A stretch of 64,000 nt of DNA, taken from assembly GCA_921293015.1 (NCBI GenBank), contig OV121088.1, positions 16,157,645-16,221,644 on the forward strand, read 5' to 3'. A program made the translations under genes and the position numbers. The first letter of the stretch is position 1. Each line of letters begins with the position of its first letter. The notes beneath the pieces were generated by a model. It ran no database searches, was not told the origin of the DNA, and saw only the letters and a program-made list of their open reading frames with translations. This document shows positions 50,373 through 60,740 of this stretch, piece by piece. The stretch comes from Phorcus lineatus. Lineage: Eukaryota > Mollusca > Gastropoda > Trochida > Trochidae.

Positions 50373-53353
50373 AGTCTTCGGCGTGAACATACATGAATTG
50401 TTTAAATTTCGTCAAGCTATGAAACCGAAAAGACATGACAATTTACATGATTTTTGCACTAAAATACGTAATTAAGTAAACAAGGATGCAGCAGTACGAT
50501 CTTATTTGGTAGTTTATTTCAACAAATATTAATGCACCAAACATTATAACTTCTTAAATATTTTATTGCTAAATGACTTTGCAAAATATGAATGTTTAGC
50601 CACTGTCAAAACGATGATATTTATCAATGACAAATACAGTCCTTCATTTTCAATTGTATGTAATAAAACTAAAACAATAAACTTCTATCATGATAGTTAG
50701 TCATTAATTAGTCAGCTATCATAACTGCATTTGTTCCAATGCATTGACTTTGAATGTGTCATCTCTAAGTACAAAATTTCCATCAATCTGCTTCAAAATC
50801 AAAGCATTGATTCGCTCCCTAGTCTCCTTTTTGATGTCACTTGTAACTCATCTATAATCTGACGAATCTATCATGCTTTCAAACTTCTAAAACAGACCTA
50901 GCTAGAAGTTCAAACATCGCTTTTCTGAGTAACGCTCGATAACTTATCTGCATGACCAGAAACAGCGATTTACTCTGCGACCCTGATACAGAAAAACGTC
51001 TGTGTTTCCTCACAAATAACATCTATGCTTTGTGGATATTGCAAATAAATTCAGAGTGAAATTACGGGGTAGCATCTTATATATAAGCCGAAATGCCCGC
51101 AAAAGCCGGAAATTGATCGGTCGTGACATGGTCGGTCTTAATAACTGATTGGCTATCGATTTCGAGGTCATTTACTGTGCAAAGTTCATATGGACACGTA
51201 TCTTTACTGGATTCCTTTCAGATCTTAATGTTTAAATAAAACATTTATTCATCGATCATCCAAGACTGAAAGTTTAATTATCTTTTTTTAGATTATTAAA
51301 CAATTAGACAATAATGAATGAGAATTTATTAACATCATTAAGGATTAAAGTCCTCGAAATATTCATACATTTTGTTGTACTTCATATTAGACATACAATT
51401 CAACGACAAATTCCTACGCAACCGAGACGTCTAAATCCCAAAGTTAAACCAAATATGATTAAGAAATATAGTTTATCAAGTGTGACAATGACATGATTAA
51501 TTCAACTGATTACTAAGATAGAACACTGTAAAGCCTTGAAAACAAGTAACCGATTACATATTCAACAAAATTATATTCAAAAACATATTCAATAAAAGAA
51601 AAAGCTCAGGGAAAAGTAAGTTTCCGTCGGAAACAGACAGGAGACAAAACACAGATGTGTTATTTACATTTTGATGAAGTCATTAACGTCACTAATGTTA
51701 GCCTTCTGTGTGTTTTAAACTTTTAGTTAAAAGTAAAAAACAAATATTTCATTTTTATATTAATTGAATCTTTAACGTCACCATTTCCAAACTAATCAGA
51801 TGATAAAAAAACCCCACTCAATTCCATCTAATGAAAGTGGGGAATGAATTAGGGAAAGAAATGGTCAAAATGAGACAATCTGGCGTCTGCTGTTAACAAA
51901 CTTTACATATTTCCTCTATTAACTTGCTTTTATACGGTTCAATGCTGATTTTATAAGTGGAGGTATATCGTAATGATAACCGTGGGTCATCCGGGTTTAC
52001 CTCAGTGCGAGCTAGAAAATTAATTCAAAGATTCCAAGAATATCTAGTCACTATGCATCACCGATCCGACGATTAATGACATTAACAGTTGCTTACATTT
52101 TCTTATATTGGAGCTACTTAGAATATTATTTTTAAAAATTTGTGCAAACTACTGCCATGAATGAGACTTTGGAAATGTGACGATTAACACCTACGAATGT
52201 CAATACTTAAAGTGACACAGAGTATGTTTCATGATTTTTACTTTGGCTTTAATAAGAGCCTCAATACCTTATGACCTGAGTTAAGTTTAATTCGCGTCCC
52301 TAAATTTGCATCTTTGTCTCTAAAATGCCAAAGTTATGTTATTTTTTGTTTTCACTGAAAATCGTAAAAGGGCCCTGTAAATATAAACATTTGAAATTAT
52401 GTGTCCAATTTTCTGAAATAACCACTACTTCCCAATTAAAAAAACACCATTTATGAAGTTTGACATATTTGACTCAAACAGCGTACTCTGTGCCCCTTTA
52501 AGATTTATATTTGTTATATCAAATTCACCTTCCTATAAAGAAAATATGTTATACATAAGTGAGAAAGTGGATTACCAAGCAATCGAAAACACTTTTAAGG
52601 AGGCTGCATGATCACAAAAGGGTTTGACGTTAGGTATGAAACCCCGTTGATTTTTATTGTACAATGAGAGTTTGTGAAGAAGGCTACATCTTATCTAAGA
52701 CTGAGTTCAGGGGGCAAATACCGACAAGAAGAAGAGCATTCTCAGAGCTCCTACAAGATGATATTCGAGTGTTTCATGGCATTTTCATGGGATAATATGA
52801 CCATTCACAGCTCTGAGCAAGGTAACTGAATTGTTAACATTTTATTATCAGCCTGTATCATTCTTGACTGAAACGGCAGTGAATTCGTGCTTGTTTTTAG
52901 GTCAGCATAGTTAAGGAATAATGCAGAGCTGATTTACACATCTTTCAAGACACTTCAGACCACAAGTAATGGGTGCAAATATATTGCGTGAGTGAACGAC
53001 CGTAGCCTTTCACGACACTTAAGGTCCTTTATGAGGCAAATATCACGTTTTTCAGTCATCTAGCTTCATTGAAAAACCGACTTCGCGATCAGATGTATCG
53101 CCTACAAATAGATATGTAGATAGAAACACCAGGGAAGCATGAATACTTACTGTGGTTTCATTTGATGTTTATTATTAGTATCTTACTTGAGTGCCCTTCT
53201 CACTGTTGGAGGCATAAATGTTTTTAACGTCGAAGCTTTGCGTAATATATGGCGAATTTCCATTCCTACTCAATCAGTGTATATGACTTCGTTCAGCTTC
53301 TTCCTGGTACCCTGATTTCTTTCAAGACAAAAACCTTAAAGTTGTCATTGGAA

Positions 53354-53664
53354 CATCCTGCTGAATCACCGTATTATGAATCCGCTCTGCTCCTTCCTTA
53401 TACCCTGATCTCTTTCGGGCCAAATGCCTAGTACGGTTGGATCGGTTTCATATTCGTTGCTAAGCTCACCTGTTTTTTTCAGTCAAGGATATTTCGTTAA
53501 AGCAAGGAGCTTGAATCTACTACCTTGAAATCAACGGATGTTTCCATCCGGGTTGTGCCGCTGTTGTTGGTTAGATAGCTAGCGATACGAGGCTTTTAGC
53601 TTGAAAGAAATCAGGGTATAAGGATGGAGTTGAGCAGAGTCATATACGCTTATTTAGCAGGAAG
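53354..53664. mobile_element. MITE-like inverted-repeat element, copy 2
   Basis: In reverse orientation to the copy at 99-433. The terminal repeats are catcctgctgaatcaccgta on the left and tatttagcaggaag on the right. Internal shared words include ggttgtgccgctgttgttgg and gttagatagctagcgatac. It is absent from the corresponding place in copy A. Confidence 0.85.
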
Positions 53665-53834
53665 ATTATCAAGCGGAAAATACATTCATCAAAGAAACCA
53701 TCTCTAACTTGAATGAAGATCATTTAACTGAGAAAAGCATTATTCGCTTTGAGGTGAGGTGACATGAAGTTTAACGACACGTATTTTACTTTTATCATGG
53801 CTGCAATATAATTGCAAGGAGAAAGCCTGCAACG

Positions 53835-53998
53835 CTGGCACTAGTGAACCATGGGTACTGCGCTGAAATTCACCCAAACCTTATTGCTTCTAGAAAAAAT
53901 CTCTGCTGCAGACAAGGTTGTTGAGCCTCTGGCGGAATTCGAACCCGGACCTCCTAATCCGAGACCAAAGGCGCTAACCACTGCGCTATTCCGCCCGC
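53835..53998 (-). mobile_element. tRNA-derived SINE-like element
   Basis: On the minus strand, GGCGGAA and TTCCGCC (53989-53995 and 53931-53937) form a perfect 7-bp acceptor-type stem. It encloses an A box (tagcgcagtgg) and a B box (ggttcgaattcc). At 65 nt, and without a good anticodon stem, it is not a working tRNA. Non-tRNA sequence follows on the minus strand to about 53835, as in tRNA-derived SINEs. Confidence 0.6.
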
Positions 53999-54029
53999 AA
54001 TGAACAATGTCAGTATATTCTACGTCTCT

Positions 54030-54107
54030 CATGGAACGATGTAGATAATTTTAAATCAGCATGTTCATCATGGAACGATGTAGATAATTTTAAATCAGCA
54101 TGTTCAT
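54030..54107 (+). repeat. 39-bp perfect tandem duplication
   Basis: The unit beginning catggaacgatgtagataat occurs twice, at 54030 and 54069, with no difference seen. This points to a recent event. Confidence 0.95.
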
Positions 54108-54660
54108 ATTCTATAAATTAAAATCGTGTACTTAGATAAAGGTAATGGCAAAAATTAACCTTTGTAGTGAGACTGGAATTGCGGGAGACAGATGCTTATA
54201 TGAGTAATAACAATTACGCCAGTAATTTAGTCATTGATGATAACTTTTTAAGTGACAGAAATCACTGTTTGTTAATCTCAGAAGTCAATTATCCAAAATT
54301 GTTTCTTCCCCGGTGGCAAAGCAATTAGAAAGAACCGTCGTTCTAGCTGTGAGCCTCATCATTCGATCGACTGTCCCTGCATTGACCATCAGCCATTTCC
54401 TGTCAACCTTGGCTTAATGTTCCTATTTACTAAACAAGTCGTAAGTCCGTTGGAACATTTATGCCTGTGTGACCGCTGATGATCATTAAAGCAAATGGAC
54501 TTTTTTGTATGTAGTTATTCATTGCACAAACTGTTTTAAATTAATGCTGATTGGATGAAGAAAAGTTCAAATTAGTAACTCATCCGTAATTGGAGCTTGC
54601 ATAGTTAAATCCTTTAAACAAAATATCACTAGCTCAATGTGGTCGCACGTTATGACACAA

Positions 54661-54920
54661 GTTTAGCGTAGACAAAACCCAGTCAATAGCGGACCAATCA
54701 TATCATCGCGTTTAAGATAAGGATAACGGCGATCAAGTTTAAGGAATGGTAAACGGGAGTTACTTGCCCCTATATACCGATACCGAAGGCTTTTGTCGGA
54801 GTCATTGTGGTTGGCTAGATTGCGTCAGAACGTGCGAGCAAAGAAGGGTGCTTTCAGACCGTTGTGGAGAGGAAGCCCCTGATAGAGTAAGTTCGAATCC
54901 CGCTTGAGTCAATATTCAAA
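54661..54920 (+). other. Region with CCAAT, TATA-like and B-box-like words
   Basis: It contains gaccaatca, ctatatacc and later agttcgaatcc (54890-54900), which is related to the B-box string at 7441. It could be a SINE relic. No cloverleaf can be built. Confidence 0.3.
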
Positions 54921-55539
54921 AACTTTTATTTCCCTGAACACGGTCCATTTAAATCAGATATAAAATATCTTGCAATATTTTAGCCAATGAAATCACCGCA
55001 TGTATGGATAACACATACTCTATGCTACTCTACTCAAATGCTCTATGTTATTTGCTTGTCCTTAAAGACCGAGCACACATATTTAATTGGATATATATTA
55101 AAAAAACTGAGAGATTTTTGAAAAAGTGTTTGAAATACGTCACTTTTAAGAAATGACACCATAACACTGATATTGAAAGAGCATAGAGTACACACTATTA
55201 TATCTTTCAGGTATTTTTATTACATATATCTCGGAAGACCTAAAATTAAGACAGGATGACATGATATAACGTCGACATATATTTGAATCCACTGATTTTA
55301 AAATTTAACTCAATGTAAGACCCAGCTGCTTTGAAGGAAACCGCTATAAGCTTTAAAGATCCATTTTTAACTTTGCATTCGTAATAACTCCGTTTTCATA
55401 TATCGCACATCCGACTATACAGTTCTGTAGAAAAATCTTTCAACAATTTTTTGAGACCATAAAAAGAATTTATAATCAACGAGAAAGTATTTAATTTCAA
55501 TTTCAAAGTATACCACCCTCCACAACTTGCCGTAGCCAT

Positions 55540-55870
55540 AAACGAACCCACAATCCGTGACGTCACAGTTTTATGTGTAGGATTTACCATATTTCCTGTT
55601 TATCGCGATCTCATTGTTATGGCTTCCGATCACGATGATGGATATTTATTTATTATTTATTCGAGCAGATAAACGTATATTCTATCGAACTAAATGCTGT
55701 TCCAATACATGAAAACGTTTCCTTACCTCCAAACTTTATAAGAGTTTTCGACTTGGTCTCCGCGAACGTCTTGATTTGGCCATATGTGTTTACATCCTCT
55801 GTTTACGTTCCACAATCCTTTGCGCGATCTTGCAAATAATACGCCCCTTCTATTTATAGTATCAAGTCGA
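55540..55870. promoter_or_regulatory. Promoter-like, GC-richer patch with a minus-strand splice donor
   Basis: Contains gtgacgtcac, two cacaatcc words and many CpGs compared with the surroundings. On the minus strand a strong donor, GGAG|GTAAGG, ends at 55727. Frames leading into it start at no suitable ATG, so an exon here would be noncoding or in part upstream. Evidence is circumstantial. Confidence 0.25.
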
Positions 55871-56865
55871 TTCGGGAATGCCCTTTCGTTTAATTGTAAT
55901 TATTTTAATGAAGTTTGGTCCGATTGTCGTTTTGTTTGAATTAAACGTTTTCTAATTTTGCAATGAATACGTTAAAATTACTTAGAAAATTATGCAAAGA
56001 TGAAAATGGATCTTTAATAGGATAGACCGATTTATCTGTTTCTAATTCACCCAAATTCAAAGCGCAATACCATATGACAGAAAATTCGTTTGGAAAAGGT
56101 CAAAGAAAAACACTACAGTTCATGGCAAATGATTGTATAGAAAATCTAACTGATCATAACATTAAAACCAAGGATACTTAGTATCTATTATAACATTTTT
56201 TCTGTTTATTTTGTACATTCGAATTACATACGAACTGCTTTTGGTTGAAAAAAAACCTCTTCCCAAACATCAACAAACAACTTTTATTTTGTTTGATGGT
56301 AATCGAGCAAATGCCTTATAATGATGATGTTCAGAAGTCGATAATGGAATTTTATATGACTTCCAACCCATAGTTTTCTTTGTGTTTGCTTCAGAAATGT
56401 TTCAAAAGTATATTTGACCGATTGGCATGCTTCAATGTAGAGTTGATTGTCAATATGCTAAACCAGCATTTCGAACAACGGTCAATCATGAAGTAAAATT
56501 TTATCGTTTGACATATTCGACCAGAACAACATACGCTATGTATTTCTCATAAATTATATCAGGCAAAAGAATTTCTTTGAATCAATGGATTATAAATGTC
56601 TCCGTGACAGTCTTTCACGAAACATTAAGGTGATTGAAAAAAATAGGGAAGCATTTAAAATAATGTCCGTAAATAAACAATAAACGTTTGGATTCGTAAC
56701 TCCCTACCTACAATTGTTCCCCTGCTTCGCTTTTTCGTATGGGAAATAAAACGTTGCGTGCTACTCTCTCATAAAAATAAGACACAAATCTCATTTCATT
56801 TATCCGGACCAAATTTTCCGATGCTCGTCACAAAACCGGGACGTAGATAAATTAAAGGCAGTTAT
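55871..56865. other. Intergenic, no gene seen
   Basis: AT-rich, with no recognisable gene or repeat. Confidence 0.5.
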
Positions 56866-56870
56866 GTATT

Positions 56871-57545
56871 AGATATACCCACACTTCCCGAGGTGTATCG
56901 CTCAATACACCTCCTGTTTGAATCGTGGGTCTCCGAGGCGTAGCGTAGCGAAGCCGAGGAACCACGATTCAAACAGGAGGTGTATTGAGTGATGCACCGA
57001 GGGGAGTGTGGGTATATCTGACTTATACCCCACTCCAGTTGAGATATATTTGACGAAATAATGCTTTCCATCCTTCCCTATGTATATACGTCTTGACCTA
57101 ACTAGATCAATAGAATATAAACAATACTCTTCTAATTACGGTTTAAAAACATAAACTAACTTCATTTTATTAAAAATTGGTACATACGAGTACCTATACA
57201 TAGACTTATGTAGGGAAAAATAACAACATATACATAACACAACAGAAAATAACCTTGTTTGTGTCAATCCTCAGTAGCTCAGTCGGCAGAGTCGCTGCTC
57301 TGCATCATGAAGGTCCCAGGTTCGTTTCCCAAAGTCGGAGCTTATAATTCACATATATTTACAAAAGTAAATTTTACAAGTCCCTTTGTTTGCCAAAGTT
57401 GAAGATCTCTTCTCCTGACTAAGTTTAGATGTACACAAAAGAGTAGGTGTATTTACCTACAGAGTTGAGGTGTATCGGTCAATACACCTACAGTTAGAAC
57501 AAAGGAAACCATAGCAACGAGACCGGAAGTGGGGTATAAAAATAG
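56871..57545 (+). mobile_element. Fold-back element family 3
   Basis: A 58-bp-arm palindrome (56871-56928 and 56962-57019) has a 33-nt loop containing gcgaagccgagg. A second inverted pair, tataccccactcc near 57025 and ggaagtggggtata near 57525, encloses a body that holds a tRNA-like sequence and a partial repeat of the arm word gaggtgtatcg-tcaatacacct. It could be one composite element or a palindrome beside a second element. Confidence 0.75.
57270..57345 (+). other. Degenerate tRNA-like sequence inside fold-back family 3
   Basis: The A box tagctcagtcgg and the B-box-like ggttcgtttcc are at tRNA spacing. The acceptor and T stems pair at only a few positions, so this is a tRNA-derived relic or SINE head, not a functional tRNA. 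Confidence 0.5.
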
Positions 57546-58189
57546 TTGTCTACAGCAGGACTAGGGAGACTTCTGACAATGAAATAATCTGTTCTATATC
57601 TTATTAATACTTTGTTTCATGTGTACATATGGTAATTAATCAATTAGGTTTCTTCTCAAACCTTTCCTTTTCACTAACTTTTTTCAAAACGTATATACAA
57701 TGGTTGAAATCTTACAGGGGCTTAAACGTGCTGGTTCAGAACAAAATAGTGGTGTTGCTTGAATAATTTCCATATGTTTATATGTTTTGTTATTGTGGGG
57801 TTTGGAATTGTGCTGCGCAAAGCGAATTTAATCTAAATGTGTACTTCTTGCAAACTTGCAAACTTAAGTGTAATTAAGTCTGACAAAAGGTTCCAAATTA
57901 TGTCTAGCAATTAAGATTTGAATTGATGTGGCCTAAAAGTACACATGCGATTATATGCGTTTATATTTCTTTACGGCAAAGTGTATTATGTGTAAATAAC
58001 AAAGGGAAATTGGTTTTCACAGCAAAATGATTCAACGAGTCCCTTAGCACTTACGCTGAAAATGACTTGCGTGGGAGGAATAAAATTGTAATACATTTGT
58101 AATTTAATTAAGACATATAAAATGACTTGTGAGAAAGTGGATCTTGCTAGAACCACTTGAATAACTAATTACTACAGGAATAATGATTG

Positions 58190-58402
58190 TCAATAAAAAA
58201 ATGTGTGACTTCCTGCATGTACATGTACACCATCATCATAGTATGAGACTTCAAGAGATTGAAGCCGATAGTCCTCTGAAAATATCTCCAATTTAAGTTC
58301 AAACGAAGGGTCAAGGACACTGTCTGAATCGCCAAAACGCAAAGTGATCTGACATTCATGCGTTTTTTCGGGAACAATTTGAACACAAAAATCTTGAAAC
58401 TC
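58190..58402 (-). CDS. Possible terminal coding exon, family unknown
   Basis: An open minus-strand frame with a protein-like pattern of alternating hydrophobic and charged residues, as in beta-sheet domains (QITLRFGDSDSVLDPSFELK, then IFSEDYRLQSLEVSYYDDG). It ends with a stop after SHTFFY. A possible acceptor, tgtgtaaatgttaaag, lies near 58403, although its pyrimidine tract is poor. If the frame instead starts at the ATG at 58447 it gives 85 residues. I know no family for it. The matching plus-strand frame (58358-58609) looks like its shadow plus chance extension. Confidence 0.33.
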   Translation of the reverse strand, partial: EFQDFCVQIVPEKTHECQITLRFGDSDSVLDPSFELKLEIFSEDYRLQSLEVSYYDDGVHVHAGSHTFFY

Positions 58403-58632
58403 TTTAACATTTACACAAAATATACGGAGATTTATCGTATCATGCATTTAGATATGTATATTTCAAAAGTTATCGATGATGTTTGGAAAAGGCTAAGGGA
58501 ATTTAATGTTGTCTTTAAGGAATTATACTTCAAAAGAAAAAGGTGGAAATACAGAATAACTGCATGGCTTATTAACAACCTCATCATGAAGGCAAGCACC
58601 AGTAAGTAATTCAGTTGCTAAAACGAGAAATA

Positions 58633-58778
58633 GAGAATACTAAACGAATGGTAATGTGATAACATTTTTATGCAACGAGTGAATGGAATTTGGTATCAGA
58701 CGAACGAAAGTGAGTCTGATACCAAATTCCATTCACGAGTTGCATGAAAATGTTATCACATTATCATGAGTTTAGTAT
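58633..58778 (+). mobile_element. Fold-back element family 4
   Basis: The stem runs outward from ggtatcagac (58692-58701) and gtctgatacc (58714-58723) to gagaatactaaacgaatg and catgagtttagtatttt. The 12-nt tip is GA-AC-GAAA-GT-GA (58702-58713). DNA to about 59640 contains tgacgtca (59063), cacgtgattgg and catgtgatg, so the element may extend that far. Confidence 0.8.
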
Positions 58779-58999
58779 TTTATTTATTACTCATCCCCAC
58801 GTATCAATATTTTTGATGAATTAGTCGTCAAAACAACAGTCAGCTGATCGCGAACAGGCGTAAGAATATCAACCAGTCACACAAAACGCAGAACAAAATA
58901 GTTCGCTAATTGTAACTGTCTACATAAGTGACTCGCCTAAAACATGGAACAAAAATTATTTTGGTGAACAAGTATATCATTTTCGAGAAATTTGTTCAT

Positions 59000-59640
59000 A
59001 TAACAAATGCTAACAAACAACGAAAAATGTCAAGCCATTGTGTAGTCGATACGTGAGTCGTGACGTCATCGGAATGTGACCTCTTTCTAGGTCAGTCAGT
59101 TTTAAGAAGTTGATGAAACGTACAGTGTCAGCAGTTGAGGAGGATTGAGAACATTGACGTGAATAACAGAATTGATAATAGGACCCGCAAATGTAGAAAT
59201 AAGGCAACGGGAGTTGCAAGATGTCATGTTCAGATTGTCTGCTTGTTGAGGGGGAAGCGACAGGTTGGATGATGGAAGGGCCAAGCTGTGTTGCGTGGAA
59301 CGGCCGGCAGAGGGGGGACGTAACACAACTTGCGACGGCACAGAAGTTGCGAGTTACAAAAGACTATGTGAATAGTGCTGTTTTTCACAAATATGAGAGT
59401 GATTATTGACACTTGGATATTTTATAGTTTTGGATAGTCGATCACGTCCCCCTGAGAATGCAAAATTTGAAAGTCGCCATTTTCCAACTTACAAGTCACG
59501 TGATTGGACGATGTCATGTGATGTTCGAAAGTAGTTCTGTTTGTTCGCACGAGATATGGTATCACACATATGTGTGTTACCAACTCATTGTTATCTAATG
59601 AGTGATCTCACCACGGTTGAGTAATAAAAGATTTTTTATC
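59000..59640. other. GC-richer stretch after family 4, function unknown
   Basis: The GC-richer core is 59040-59420. Minus-strand frames at 59102-59341 and 59230-59412 are Pro/Ser-rich and match nothing I recognise. The patch may be the body of the family 4 element, since it carries the same TGACGTCA and CACGTG/CCAAT words as families 1 and 2. Confidence 0.3.
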
Positions 59641-60598
59641 ATATAGAGTAACTTCTGCCATTGATGTCTTTGATATAAGAACAATTTAAAAAACAACAAA
59701 GTGATTAGACTCTGGATACAATTGTTTAAATAACAAGAATATATTTCGATTTCATAGTTATTTGCAAAAATAAGAAAATACTGACGAACAAATCCAATTG
59801 ATTTTATTCTGTCACGAGAGTCATCTCATCCCTACCTTTAAGCTGAATATTGTTGTGACCCAGCTGCAAGGATGAAGACCAATTTAAGCTTTAATAGGAT
59901 TAACCGATTTAATTAGTTTCTGATTCACCTACGGCTTCCTGTGCAAAATCTCCAAATAGAAATAATCAAACAAACTAAAAAACAAGTCACATATTTATCG
60001 TTTGTGAAAGTATAAAAGTTCATTGTTCATTTATTCCATACAACATATCGAAAGGAGTTTATAGCTAATTGTATATGAATTATATCTAGGAAAGGAAAGT
60101 TTATGTTTTAAAGGTGTCACTGTCTTCTTGAAATGGTTTTGCTCACCATTTTGGTGATACACTCCTTAGACAACGAAGTGTATTGTTTATAAAACGTAGT
60201 CGCCGTTTGAGTTAACGTTTCTTTGTGAATATTTTCGATTATTAAGCATTTGCCATAAGTTCCTGAATCCTGCAAAACATTGTCGTGTAATGACTTAATG
60301 TCCCTTAACTTTCCCGCAATTAATGTATATAATATTTTCTATATAATGCCATGTTTCTATTGAGTTATTTTTTAAATATGAATTCCCTTGTTTACATGGT
60401 AATAATGATGATTATGTTACTATAGTTAACTATAACTATAGGTAAAATTGTACACTATCCGAAGTGAATATTCTCTATAGATTCCTGTTAGTATTTATAA
60501 CAAATTTAAAAGTGTACGCCAATGAAACCAATCAATCATTTTATTTGCATCTAACGTTTGAGGTAGAAAAGCCTTTGCAATAATGATTTAAGATTATA
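59641..60598. other. Intergenic, no gene seen
   Basis: AT-rich, with no recognisable feature up to the LINE tail. Confidence 0.5.
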
Positions 60599-60740
60599 GT
60601 CAAGTCAAGTCTTTTATTCGTATGAAGGCCATTGGCCCATATACAACGATAGAACATACATGCAACAAGTATATAACATACATGGTAAGCGTCTCTTTGA
60701 ATATCACACATTTGGGGCTTGATACAATACATGGGAGTTT

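Larger units (their letters stand above)
44800..54660 (+). repeat. Segmental duplication, copy B
   Basis: Homologous to copy A in the same order and orientation. Copy B lacks the fold-back elements of copy A. It has gained two mariner fragments, a MITE, a tRNA-like SINE and a 39-bp tandem duplication. The best-preserved block is 54381-54498, about 92% identical by hand count to 41821-41939. Confidence 0.85.

Noticed and set aside
53931-53995. Functional tRNA gene
   Set aside because: The acceptor stem and boxes are good, but the total length is 65 nt and no 5-bp anticodon stem forms.
57270-57345. Functional tRNA gene
   Set aside because: Acceptor and T stems do not pair at most positions.
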